Assembly: GCF_041200175.1 (NCBI RefSeq) | Contig: NZ_CP165727.1 | Location: 8,054,001-8,118,000 of the forward strand | Reading direction: 5' to 3' | Source: Streptomyces sp. R33 | GTDB taxonomy: Bacteria; Actinomycetota; Actinomycetes; Streptomycetales; Streptomycetaceae | Length of the DNA stretch: 64,000 nt | Part shown: in pieces, positions 37,491-46,024 of the stretch | Layout: each line of letters starts with the position of its first letter | How positions within the stretch are numbered: position 1 is the stretch's first letter | Position numbers and translations under genes: made by a program | The notes under the pieces: generated by a model | Database searches by the model: none | Seen by the model: only the letters and a program-made list of their open reading frames with translations | Told to the model about the DNA's origin: nothing

Positions 37491-37981
37491 CAGATCACCT
37501 CGTCCAACTCGGCCTGCATCTGCGCGGCTTCGACGTCGCGCGCGACGGCCTGGGCCAGGAGCATCCGCAGCACGAGCACGATGAGCGCGACCCCCAGGAT
37601 GGCCAGGCCGATGCCGCCCATGATGACGGTGACGCCCGGGTCCTCCCGCTGGCCCGGCGCATTGACGGCCGTGACCGCGAACCACAGGAGGGCAGCCGCC
37701 ACGATCGCGCCGATCACGGCGTCCACGTACCGGAAGGCGGCGTGGGAGAACACGGTTCCGCGGCGCACCATCGTCACCAGCCGCCAGACGGAGACCAGGG
37801 CGACCTGGGCCGACAGCATGCCCAGGATCGTGATCACGCGCAGCGGGGTCAGCGGGATCGAGCCGTCCTCGGGGTCGTTCCCGCTGACCAGCGTCCACAC
37901 CATCAGTGTCTGTACGAACACGGTGCCGGTGAGCACCACCACGAGCACGGCGCGCAGCGCCCCCACGGTCAGCTTCCCCAT
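37490..37981 (-). CDS. DUF2975 four-helix membrane protein
   Basis: A 163-residue protein with four hydrophobic helices (beginning LRAVLVVVLTGTVFVQTLMVW) and a charged C-terminal tail (ARDVEAAQMQAELDEVI). DUF2975 proteins occur with small XRE regulators in Actinobacteria and Firmicutes; their role is unknown. ATG 37981 was chosen because it directly precedes the first helix; an upstream extension is out of character. The gene starts 31 bp from a perfect operator palindrome. Confidence 0.82.
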   Translation of the reverse strand: MGKLTVGALRAVLVVVLTGTVFVQTLMVWTLVSGNDPEDGSIPLTPLRVITILGMLSAQVALVSVWRLVTMVRRGTVFSHAAFRYVDAVIGAIVAAALLWFAVTAVNAPGQREDPGVTVIMGGIGLAILGVALIVLVLRMLLAQAVARDVEAAQMQAELDEVI

Positions 37982-38011
37982 GACCCATCCTTCCATCGAT
38001 TCACGATGGGA

Positions 38012-38032
38012 ATCTATCGAAATTCGATAGAT
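38012..38032. promoter_or_regulatory. Perfect palindromic operator upstream of DUF2975/XRE operon
   Basis: Ten-base arms (ATCTATCGAA and its complement) flank a single central A. It is the only AT-rich perfect palindrome nearby, sits just upstream of the DUF2975 start, and is a natural binding site for the XRE dimer encoded in the operon. Confidence 0.65.
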
Positions 38033-38219
38033 GAGGCAAGGGTTGGGACGGCCGGTGGGGAGGGCTCCGCCGTCCGGCCCATCAAGGGCACCTGCCGCGG
38101 CGCCGAAAAGGACCGAGCGGAGTCGTCCCACCCCCGCGTTCCGGTATGCCTCCGCGCCCCACGCCGCCGTGATGACGGCGGTCCCGCACCCCGGCCGCCC
38201 TGCCCGGAGGAGATCCCGT

Positions 38220-39692
38220 ATGCGCGTCCCCCTGCCCTTGACCGCCGTAGCCACCGCCGCGCTCCTGCTCACCACGGTCACCGTCGCGACTCCCGCCGCG
38301 GCAGACCGGGGCGCCGACGGCGCACCGCTGGTCAGGGTGTCCCACGGCGACCCGTACGCGGACTGCACCATCGGCGTGAGATCTCCTGACAGCGTCGTCT
38401 ATCCGGGCACCGAGGTCGAGCCGTACCTGTCCGTCGATCCGCGCGACTCGAAGCGCGTGGTCACCGTGTTCCAGCAGGACCGCTGGAACGACGGCGGCGC
38501 CCGTGGCCTGGTGGCCGGCTGGACCACGGACGGCCGCACCTTCCACCGGAGCACGCTGCCGTTCAGCCTGTGCGCCAAGGGCGGCGCGGACTTCGAACGG
38601 GCCACCGACCCCTGGGTGAGCACCGGACCGGACGGCACCGTCTACGCCGGCGGGGAGGGCGTCGACTTCACGAAGAGCACGCGCACCGGCCTCCTGGCCG
38701 CCACGTCCCGCGACGGCGGCCGCACCTGGCAGAACCTCACCACCACGCACGTCGACGAGCAGCCGTTCTTCAACGACAAGCCCTCACTCACGGCCGACCC
38801 GATCCGCAAGGGCACCGCCTACCAGGTCTGGAACCGCCTCGACAACGACCCGCCCGGCCCCAGCTCCCTCGACGGTCCGGGATACATCTCCCTCACCCGC
38901 GACGGCGGACGCACGTGGAGCGAGGCCCGGCAGTTCGTCGACACCAGCACCGTGCCCAACACGCAGACCATCGGTCATCTGATCGTCGTCGACCGGCACA
39001 CCGGCACCCTGTACGACTTCTTCGACCGGATCACCTACTCCGACGACCTGAGCACCGTCGTCGAAGCCCACTACGCGGTGGTCACCTCGACCGACGCCGG
39101 AGAGACCTGGAGCGCCCCGGTCACCGTGGCACGGGACACCTCCGTACCGGAGGTCGACCCGAACGACCCCACCAAGCTGTTGCGCGCCGCATCCACCCTG
39201 CCCAGCCCGGCCGTCGACCCGAGGACAGGCACGCTGTACATGGCCTACGAGGGCTCGGACTTCTCCGGCGGCAGGTTCGACTCCGTCCAGCTGGTGCGCT
39301 CCACCGACGGCGGACGCACCTGGGGGAGCCCGGAGCTGATCAGCCCGGAGGGCGTGCCGGCCTTCTCCCCGTCGGTAGCGGTCGACGAGCGGGGCACGCT
39401 CGCGCTCACCTACTACGACCTGCGCTTCCTCAAGCCGGGCAACACCACCACCCTGCCCGCGGCCTACCAGCTGGCCACGCTGCCGCACGGAGACCCGAAG
39501 CTGCGGACCGAACGACGGATCTCGCGGATCTTCGACTGGCTGCAGGCGCCGTTCGCCGGGGGCTACTTCCTCGGCGACTACCAAGGCCTGGTGGCCGACG
39601 GCGAGGGAGTACGGGCGGTACTGACCGAGACCCACACCGGCGCACCACAGAACCGTACGGACGTGTACAGCGGCACCTTCCGCACCCGGTGA
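38220..39692 (+). CDS. Secreted BNR/Asp-box (sialidase-like) beta-propeller protein
   Basis: A 490-residue exported protein. A signal peptide covers residues 1-29 (hydrophobic core AVATAALLLTTVTVA, cleavage after AAA). The mature part carries several Asp-boxes: TSRDGGRTW, TRDGGRTW, TSTDAGETW and STDGGRTW, which fold as a sialidase-type beta-propeller. The catalytic FRIP arginine motif of true sialidases is not evident, so glycan binding or another hydrolase activity is possible. ATG 38220 is preceded by GGAGGAG. Confidence 0.8.
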   Translation: MRVPLPLTAVATAALLLTTVTVATPAAADRGADGAPLVRVSHGDPYADCTIGVRSPDSVVYPGTEVEPYLSVDPRDSKRVVTVFQQDRWNDGGARGLVAGWTTDGRTFHRSTLPFSLCAKGGADFERATDPWVSTGPDGTVYAGGEGVDFTKSTRTGLLAATSRDGGRTWQNLTTTHVDEQPFFNDKPSLTADPIRKGTAYQVWNRLDNDPPGPSSLDGPGYISLTRDGGRTWSEARQFVDTSTVPNTQTIGHLIVVDRHTGTLYDFFDRITYSDDLSTVVEAHYAVVTSTDAGETWSAPVTVARDTSVPEVDPNDPTKLLRAASTLPSPAVDPRTGTLYMAYEGSDFSGGRFDSVQLVRSTDGGRTWGSPELISPEGVPAFSPSVAVDERGTLALTYYDLRFLKPGNTTTLPAAYQLATLPHGDPKLRTERRISRIFDWLQAPFAGGYFLGDYQGLVADGEGVRAVLTETHTGAPQNRTDVYSGTFRTR

Positions 39693-39695
39693 CCG

Positions 39696-39713
39696 ACCCC
39701 GGTCTACCGGGGT
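39696..39713. terminator. Compact hairpin at the convergent junction
   Basis: Seven-base arms (ACCCCGG / CCGGGGT) with loop TCTA. The hairpin overlaps the stop codon of the minus-strand gene and begins 3 bp after the plus-strand stop. Confidence 0.5.
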
Positions 39714-39976
39714 TCGTAGGCGGCCGCCCGGCAGGCGCCGTTCGCAGCGCCGCCCGGCACTCCGGCCGCGGTCAGCCCGGTCACACAGCCCTGGAGGTCG
39801 CTGCTCACACCACGGCGGCAGGCCGCTGCGATGGCGTCGCTGTCGCTGCCACCCGCCTGGATGGCCATCTGTGTGCAGGCCGGGATGTCCGCCTGGGCGG
39901 CGGGGGCGGCGAGTGCGCCGCAGAGCGTGAGGGTCAGGCCGGTGAGGACACCGGCGACGCGGGTCGACGTGCGCAT
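39704..39976 (-). CDS. Small secreted cysteine-containing protein (90 aa)
   Basis: A 90-residue precursor with a clear signal peptide (MRTSTRVAGV..., cleavage near AAQADI). The 60-residue mature part has four cysteines (in PACTQM, AACRRG, QGCVTG and GACRAA), evenly spaced and suited to two disulphides. Similar small Ala/Gly-rich secreted proteins are common in Streptomyces; the function is unknown. It is convergent with the BNR protein gene and shares a terminator hairpin with it. Confidence 0.65.
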   Translation of the reverse strand: MRTSTRVAGVLTGLTLTLCGALAAPAAQADIPACTQMAIQAGGSDSDAIAAACRRGVSSDLQGCVTGLTAAGVPGGAANGACRAAAYEPR

Positions 39977-40237
39977 GGGACGCACCTGCTTTCCGGGATG
40001 GTTCACACGGCCAGGCCCCGGCGGTGCCCGAGCGGCTCTGGGCGCGGGAGTCGGGGAGCCGCCCACGCCACTCGGCCCAGGGACCGGCCACAGGGTCGTG
40101 CGCGGCCTGTGGCGGGACGGACACCGCCGCCGGGTGCGGCGGAGGCGCGCATCCTGCTGCTTCCACCGTATGACCGGCGGCGCCCCGCCACGAGCCGGCA
40201 GCTCTCATGGCGGCTCTGCTCGCCCTACGCTCGGGGT

Positions 40238-40804
40238 ATGAGGCATCGCGACCAAGCCCCCGAGGTTCAGGACGCACGGAACGCGGCAGCGGAAGGCACG
40301 GCGCGCCGACTCGTGGTCCTGCGACACGCCAAGAGCGCCTGGCCGGACGGTGTTCCCGACCACGACCGTCCGCTCGGGCCCCGCGGGCTGCGCGACGCGC
40401 CCGCGGCCGGCCGGCTGCTCGCCGGCTCCTTCGGCGTACCGGATCTCGTGCTGTGCTCCCCGGCACGCCGCACCCGGGAGACCTGGGACCTGGCGTCGGC
40501 GGAGCTGGACCGCATCCCGCCCCTCCGGCACGATCCGCGCCTGTACGGGGCGGACGCGCGGGAACTCCTCGACGTGGTCCGCGAAGTCTCTCCCGAGGTG
40601 GGCACCTTGCTGCTCGTCGGGCACAACCCGGGCCTGGAGGATCTGGTGCTGCTGGTCGCCGGGGCGGCCGTGGGGGACGCCTTGGAGCGCGTCCGCACCA
40701 AGTTCCCGACCTCGGCGGTGGCGGTACTGAGCCGACAGGGCGTCTGGTCGGACCTCGGGCCGGGCGGCGCGCTGCTCACGGACGTGGCCGTCCCGCGGGG
40801 GTAG
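40238..40804 (+). CDS. sixA: SixA-type phosphohistidine phosphatase (histidine phosphatase family)
   Basis: A 188-residue enzyme of the phosphoglycerate-mutase-like superfamily. The catalytic RHG-type motif is LVVLRHAKSAWPDG, the second arginine is in CSPARRTRETW, and the second histidine is in LLVGHNPGLEDLV. This pattern matches SixA, which removes phosphate from phosphohistidine. The N-terminal 22 residues are extra compared with short SixA proteins. It stands alone and is convergent with the disrupted lipoprotein gene. Confidence 0.82.
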   Translation: MRHRDQAPEVQDARNAAAEGTARRLVVLRHAKSAWPDGVPDHDRPLGPRGLRDAPAAGRLLAGSFGVPDLVLCSPARRTRETWDLASAELDRIPPLRHDPRLYGADARELLDVVREVSPEVGTLLLVGHNPGLEDLVLLVAGAAVGDALERVRTKFPTSAVAVLSRQGVWSDLGPGGALLTDVAVPRG

Positions 40805-40830
40805 GGAGGGAAGGATGTCAAACCGCCGTC

Positions 40831-41357
40831 CTACAGCACGGCGATCCCCAGGGGCCGTTCGCCCGCCGGGAGGCGGCGTGTCGTACCGGTCGGCAGATCC
40901 ACGACGGTGATTCCGTTCCAGCGGCCGTCCCGCGTGAAGCCACCCGTGACGTACGCGGTGCGGCCGTCCGCAGTGACCGCGACGTCCTCGTGCGGCCCCT
41001 TCAGCGGGACCGTGCGCTCCGCCCCCTTGCGGGAGCGGACCGTCAGCGAGGCCGCCGCCCCGTCCTGCGCCGCGCCGACCACGAGTCGACCTTGCCGACC
41101 GGGCCGCGCGCGGGATCCACGAAGGTCACGGTCGAACCGCCCAAGTCGGTGACCAGGAGCGTGCCGTGCGCCGTGGGCACGGCCGCGTCGGCTGCGGATG
41201 ACCCGACCCGCGGTGCCACCGCGGCCGCGGCACCGTCCGGGCCGCTCGTACGCCCGCCACCGCCACCGCCCGCCGCGCACCCGGCGAGCACGGCAACCCC
41301 GGCCAGGACCAGCGCCGGCGAACGCCTGCCGGCCCGGGGCACGCGCGGCGCCCTCAC
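40831..41357 (-). pseudogene. Frameshifted lipoprotein with beta-propeller repeats
   Basis: Two frames on the minus strand form one protein. The first (from GTG 41357) has a signal peptide with lipobox LAGCAAG and reads TLLVTDLGGSTVTFVDPARGPVGKVD. The second, ending at 40831, continues with VVGAAQDGAAASLTVRSR, DVAVTADGRTAYVTGG and VVDLPTGTTRRLPAG, typical of YncE-like propellers. The total span of 527 bp becomes a perfect 176-codon frame if one base is restored near 41086-41092. The GTG start overlaps the ankyrin stop (GTGA). It is either a genuine frameshift or a sequence error. Confidence 0.7.
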
Positions 41358-41920
41358 CGCAGCAGCTCCGCGATCTCGGCGTACCCGCGCCGCTCCGCGT
41401 GCGCGAGCGCCGTCATCCCGTCGCCGTCCGCCAGTTCCCGGTCCGCGCCGGCGGCGAGGAGCAGCCGTACGATCTCCTGGTGGGCCGGGCCCCCGTCGCC
41501 GAGGATGACGGCCTCCAGCAGGGCGGTCCAGCCGAGCCGGTTGACGTGATCGACGTCGATGTCCGTGACCGCCAGTACTTCCCGCACGTACGCGACGTGC
41601 CCGCGCTCGCTCGCCGGGATGTGCGACACGCCGCCGAAGCGGTTGGTGCGCCGCAGGTCCGGCCCGGCCGGGAGCAACACGCGCAGCATCGCCACGCTGC
41701 CGGTCACCCCGGTGACCAGCCAGGCGCTGTCCTGGCGGGCATCCTGGGCGTCGACGTCGGCGCCGGCCGCCACGAGCACCCCGGCCACCTCCACGTGGTT
41801 CCCGAGGGAGGCGAGGAGCAGCGGCGTGCGCGGCTCCTCATCACGCACCTCGACGTCCGCTCCCTCTTCGACGGCCGTCCGTACGGCAACGGCGTCCCCG
41901 GCCCGCGCGGCGTCCAGCAA
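41354..41920 (-). CDS. Ankyrin-repeat protein
   Basis: A 188-residue protein of about five ankyrin repeats (EGADVEVRDEEPRTPLLLASLGN, VAAGADVDAQD, LLLAAGADRELADGDGMTALAHAERRGY). Such proteins usually bind other proteins. The only start I can find is TTG 41920, without a good ribosome site; between it and the preceding in-frame stop there is no ATG or GTG, so the true 5' end may be damaged. It is coupled to the downstream disrupted lipoprotein and lies 58 bp from the disrupted Rv1355c-like gene. Confidence 0.7.
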   Translation of the reverse strand: MLDAARAGDAVAVRTAVEEGADVEVRDEEPRTPLLLASLGNHVEVAGVLVAAGADVDAQDARQDSAWLVTGVTGSVAMLRVLLPAGPDLRRTNRFGGVSHIPASERGHVAYVREVLAVTDIDVDHVNRLGWTALLEAVILGDGGPAHQEIVRLLLAAGADRELADGDGMTALAHAERRGYAEIAELLR

Positions 41921-41978
41921 CCGGCGATCGGCTGATGCGCAACGGCCCGCTGTCCGCTTTCATCCGCGACCGGTACTG

Positions 41979-44336
41979 TCAGGCGCCCTCCGGCCCCGCG
42001 AAGCGCAGGCACGAGCCGACGTCGCGGCGGAGCGAGCGGACCGCGGGCGGTGGGGCGTACGACAGCCGTACGAGTATCAGCTCGGCGTGGTCGGGGCGGT
42101 GCGGCAGGATCTTGGCCAGCCTGGTGTGCAGGGCCCGAAGCGCCGCGATCTCCTGGGGGTCGAGCCCGGCTCCGCCGCCCCGTTCGACGCGCGCGAGGAG
42201 GTAGAGCAGCGCGGTGAGCGGCTGCACCACCAGCCCGCGGGAAGTGGCGGTCAGCCACAGCCGCTGGAGCGCCCGGCCGCCGCGCGCGTAGGCATCGGGC
42301 GTCGTGCCGGGAACGCTCAGGACGCCGATCGCCGAGGACGCGGCGACGAGTTTGCGGGCGCCCTCCTCGAACGAGGCACCGCCCCCGATCCGCCGGATGA
42401 AGGCGAGGTTCGGCCAGTGCCGGGCGATGGTGATGCCGGCCAGGTCCGTCCGGTCGAGCTGGAGGGTGGCGACGTCGATGCCGTCCCGGGTGCGCCGGAC
42501 CTCCTCGTCGTCCCAGCGTATTTCGGCCATCATGTCGCGGTGCAGCGCCGGCGACATGATGCGCAGCCGGTCACCGGCGCCCAGGATGCGGCCGACCTCT
42601 TCCAACCCGTCCCGTTCGGTGACCAGGTCGAGCAGTGCTCCGCTCTCCTGCGCGCACCGTGTCAGCGCTGCGGCGTCCGGGCCCGCGAGGGGAGTAGCCG
42701 TGCCCGGGGCGCGATTGGTCGTACGGTGACCGATCCACTCGGCGAGCGGCACCCGCGGCCCGTCCGTCGCGCCTGCCTCGTCGACCCCCTCGTCCGTGAA
42801 GGACAGTTCGCAGACCAGGCCGGGATCGGCCGGATCCGGGAAGACGCGGGCCCGGCAGGCCCATCAGGCGGCGCGGGCGGCCAGGTCGATGTTCTCCGCT
42901 GCCGCACCGATCGCCAGATGGCTGGCCGACCGCTCGAAGTCGAGCAGCGTCGGCGCCGGGTCGTCGTCGAGCCGGCACTCCAGCACCCGTCCCCGCGAGA
43001 CGAACCGCCACGGCTGGACGTTGCCGCCGGACGGGGCCTGTATCCCGTACGAGACGAGACGGCGCACCGCCTCCTCGTCCAGCGGACGTCCGGCCTCGGG
43101 GAGGCGGAGGGGCGCGGTGACCTCCCGCTCGGTGACCTCCCGCTCGGTGACCTCCCGCGCCGCGACCTCCCGCGCCTCTCCGGCCGGGGGAGGCCCTTCG
43201 GACCGCAGCATCGTTTCCGTGCCGTCGCGGACCAGTTCCCCGGGGTCGACGAACCAGCGCCCCGACGCCGTGAACGTCCCCAGGAGCAGGCGACGTGCCG
43301 TGTCGGTGACCAGCGCGGCGCCGAGCGCCACCCCCGAGGCGAGCTGCGGCCACGAGGAGATGGTCTGCCCGATCTCGACCAGCGACGGTACGAACCGCTC
43401 CGACGGCCGTTCCTGTTCGAGGATCCGCAGGACGTACGGCACCTTCTCCCGGGTGGACAGCGCCCCCAGGTCGGCGGCCGCCACGCCGCTCAGCAGCCCG
43501 TGCAGCAGCGGGCGATGCGGTTCGCGGTCGAACCGTTCGACGTCCAGCATGCCGCGCTCGTTGGTCTCCATCAGCACGGGAATGCGGTGCGCGCGGGCCC
43601 GTTCCCGGGCGTACACCTTGATGTACAGGTCGTCGCACTCCTCCACGAGGAGATCGGCGCGCCCGCCGCCGGTCAGGAACGCATCGACGTTCTCCGCGGT
43701 GAGTCCCTGCGGCCAGGCCTCGATGTCGAGATGGGGGTCGATCTCGTACATCTGGCGTGCGGCGATCACCACCTTGGGCAGCCCGACATCGGCGACCGAG
43801 GCCCGCAGGCGGTTGAGGTTCGACAGCGACAACCGGTCGAAGTCGGCGAGACGGAACCGGCTGCCCACGCCCTCCTGGGCGAGCGTGACCGCGCTCGCCG
43901 CCCCCACCGAGAGGCCGATCACGGCGATCGTGCGGCCCGTCAGGAGCTCCTGCTCCTCTGCCGTGATCTTGTACCGGTTGCGGGACTGCCGCAGCTCGCG
44001 GTACTCGTCCCGGGGCAGCACGTGGACGAGTTGGCGCGACCACGGGTACCAGGCCCAGGACCCGTACGCGCTCGCCGGCCGCCCGCCCAGGTGCGCCTCC
44101 ACGGCGGCGGCCAGCTCATCCGCGTCCGGGGACCAGTCCGGCCGGCGTGCGGTCAGCAACTCGGCCACCTGCTCGGCCAGAGCGTTCCGGACGGCGGCCA
44201 CCTCGCCGCGCTCCAGCAGCGCGCCCAGGGCCCCCCGCTGCGCGGGATCGTCGAGCGAGTACAGGGTGGGCCGCAGCGGGACGTCCTCGTCGGCGGTGGC
44301 CGCGGTGAGAGAACTGATCAGTGTTTCCAGGCTCAT
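41979..44336 (-). pseudogene. Rv1355c-family ThiF-nitroreductase fusion interrupted by an in-frame TGA
   Basis: The frame from ATG 44336 to 41979 would encode 785 residues but has one TGA at 42864-42866. Before it lie a ThiF/E1-like domain (TIAVIGLSVGAASAVTLAQEGVG, NLNRLRASVADVG) and the beginning of a nitroreductase domain (IQAPSGGNVQPWRF, AIGAAAENIDLAARAA). After it the same frame continues with RARVFPDPADPGLVCELSF and RHWPNLAFIRRIGGG, completing the nitroreductase. The organisation matches Mycobacterium Rv1355c, where an E1-like and a flavin domain are fused. A single base change would restore it. The two halves might still be made separately. Confidence 0.75.
43117..43176. repeat. Four 15-bp tandem repeats inside the Rv1355c-like gene
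   Basis: The unit GTGACCTCCCGCTCG occurs twice exactly (43117-43131, 43132-43146) and twice with changes up to 43176. On the coding strand it gives a repeating E-R/A-E/R-V-T/A linker between the ThiF and nitroreductase domains. Confidence 0.8.
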
Positions 44337-44702
44337 GGGGCACTTTCGTGAAGTCCCGTGCGGACACGGGCGACGGGCGCCGCCGTCGGCTGCCGCCAGG
44401 CGGGTACGGGTACGAGGCGGAGCCTACGATCGGGCCGTCCCGTACCGTGGTGGTTTCGTCGGCGTGTACGGCCTCCCGTGGCCGGTGAGCGGCGGGGAGC
44501 ACGGGCAAAGCCTGCGGCAGGGTGTGCGCCCGGGCGTGTGGCGGTGCCCGCACGCCCGGGCGCACACCACTGCCGGCCGCGGACACCGCTCCCGGCCCCG
44601 CCGTCACGGGCCGGAAACGTCAAGGGTGATTGTCACTCTATTCCTGCCTATGGATGGCTTGCGTAGGTTCATCGATCTTCGCGTGCTTATGCTTCACGCG
44701 CT
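44337..44702. promoter_or_regulatory. Divergent spacer upstream of the PobA-like operon
   Basis: This 366-bp stretch holds no convincing gene. It contains a very strong hairpin at 44521-44568 and, just before the PobA-like start, a smaller inverted repeat (CGCGTG 44680-44685 / CACGCG 44695-44700). There is no Shine-Dalgarno sequence before ATG 44703, so translation may be leaderless or controlled by that hairpin. The last 80 bp are AT-richer than the surroundings. Confidence 0.6.
44521..44568. terminator. 18-bp-arm perfect hairpin in a divergent spacer
   Basis: Perfect 18-base arms (44521-44538 and 44551-44568) enclose a 12-base loop. The strength is that of an intrinsic terminator, but it lies between divergent genes, 134 bp before the PobA-like start. 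It may insulate the two units, attenuate a long leader, or be a remnant of a lost gene. Confidence 0.55.
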
Positions 44703-45920
44703 ATGACGGAAAGTCAGAACTCCCGCGCATTACGGGAATCAGCCGACGTGATCGTCCTCGGTGCCGGTCCGGCCGGGCTCGTTCTCGGAAACCTGCTGCA
44801 CGCAGCAGGGATCGACTGCGTCCTCCTCGAACGCGCCTCCCGCACCCACGTCCAGACCCGGGCCCGCGCCGGGTTCCTCGCACCGAACACCGGGCGGATC
44901 CTGGACCGTCACGGCCTCGCCGACGGACTGCACCGGCGCGGCCTGCGCCACGGCACCTGCGAATTCCGCACCGAAGACGGCCGGTTCCGGCTGGACTACG
45001 GTTCCCTCGGCCAGGGCGGGCAGCAGCATCACGTCTACCCGCAGCAGAACCTGGTCACGGACCTTCTGACGCACTACCTCGGCCGTGGCGGACGCATCCG
45101 CTTCCAGACGGAGGCGCTCGCCGTGCGCGAGGCCGACGGCACCCGGCCGTACGTCACGACGCGCGAGCCCGACGGCCGTCCCACCCGGTGGTCCGCCCGC
45201 TACGTCGCCGGCTGCGACGGCCGGCACGGGGCCGCCCGCCGCTCCCTGCCACCGGGCGCCGTCCGCCGCCACCACGACCACGGCGTGACCTGGCTCGGCC
45301 TGCTCGCCGAAGCCCCGCCGAGCCTCGACGCCGTGGGCTACGCCATCCACGACCGGGGCTTCGCGGGACACATGGCCCGCACCGCGGACGTCACCCGCTA
45401 CTACCTCCAGTGGCAGCGCGGCATCCCCGCCGATGCGTGGCCCGAGCAGCGGATCTGGGACGAGCTGGACGACCGGATGCGCGCCGCGGACCACGGCCCG
45501 CTGCACCGGGGCACGCTCCTGGAACGCGGGATCTTCGACCTGACCTGCGACGTGATCGAACCGCTGCGCCACGGCTCGCTCTTCCTGGCGGGCGATGCGG
45601 CGAGCCTGCTCGCCCCGGCCGCCGCGAAGGGCACCAACCTCGCGGTCCTGGAGGCCGAGCTCCTGGCCGGAGCCCTGACGGACGCCCTCACCCGGGGCGA
45701 CACCGCGGGCCTCGACCGGTACTCGGACCAGTGCCTGGCGCACATCTGGCGGGCCCAGGAGTTCACCGGGTGGATGACCCGGCTGCTGCACACGGCACCC
45801 GGCGGGGACCAGGATGCCGGATCGTTCTTCCACGCCGCGCTGCGCCGCTCCCGGCTCGCGTCGCTGCGTACCTCGCGCATCCACCAGGAGTGGTTCGCCG
45901 AGAACTACGTCGGCGTGTGA
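44703..45920 (+). CDS. PobA-like FAD-dependent aromatic hydroxylase
   Basis: A 405-residue group A flavin monooxygenase resembling 4-hydroxybenzoate 3-hydroxylase. The FAD loop is VIVLGAGPAGLVLGNLL, the DG motif is AGCDGRHGAARR and the GD motif is LFLAGDAASLLAPAAAKGTNLA. Length and the Gln-rich HHVYPQQNLV segment match PobA. Codon 10 is TTA (44730-44732), so translation should need the bldA tRNA. It overlaps the GTG before the methyltransferase frame and forms a two-gene operon with it, which suggests hydroxylation followed by O-methylation of an aromatic compound rather than catabolism. Confidence 0.85.
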   Translation: MTESQNSRALRESADVIVLGAGPAGLVLGNLLHAAGIDCVLLERASRTHVQTRARAGFLAPNTGRILDRHGLADGLHRRGLRHGTCEFRTEDGRFRLDYGSLGQGGQQHHVYPQQNLVTDLLTHYLGRGGRIRFQTEALAVREADGTRPYVTTREPDGRPTRWSARYVAGCDGRHGAARRSLPPGAVRRHHDHGVTWLGLLAEAPPSLDAVGYAIHDRGFAGHMARTADVTRYYLQWQRGIPADAWPEQRIWDELDDRMRAADHGPLHRGTLLERGIFDLTCDVIEPLRHGSLFLAGDAASLLAPAAAKGTNLAVLEAELLAGALTDALTRGDTAGLDRYSDQCLAHIWRAQEFTGWMTRLLHTAPGGDQDAGSFFHAALRRSRLASLRTSRIHQEWFAENYVGV

Positions 45921-46024
45921 CGGCCGCTGCCCCCCGCCCCCCGGTCCCGCTGACCTGGCGCCGCGTCCTGCGCCTGCTCCGCCCTGCCCCGTCCCGACCC
46001 GTAACGGCCCGAGGAACCCCCACG

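Noticed and set aside
42864..42866. TGA in the Rv1355c-like gene read as selenocysteine
   Set aside because: No SECIS-like hairpin was recognised after it, the residue is not at a redox site, and a simple nonsense change explains the data.
42571..44043. Long minus-strand frame of 490 codons overlapping the Rv1355c-like gene
   Set aside because: Arg/Gly/Pro-rich composition without any domain; it is a shadow of the ThiF-nitroreductase frame.
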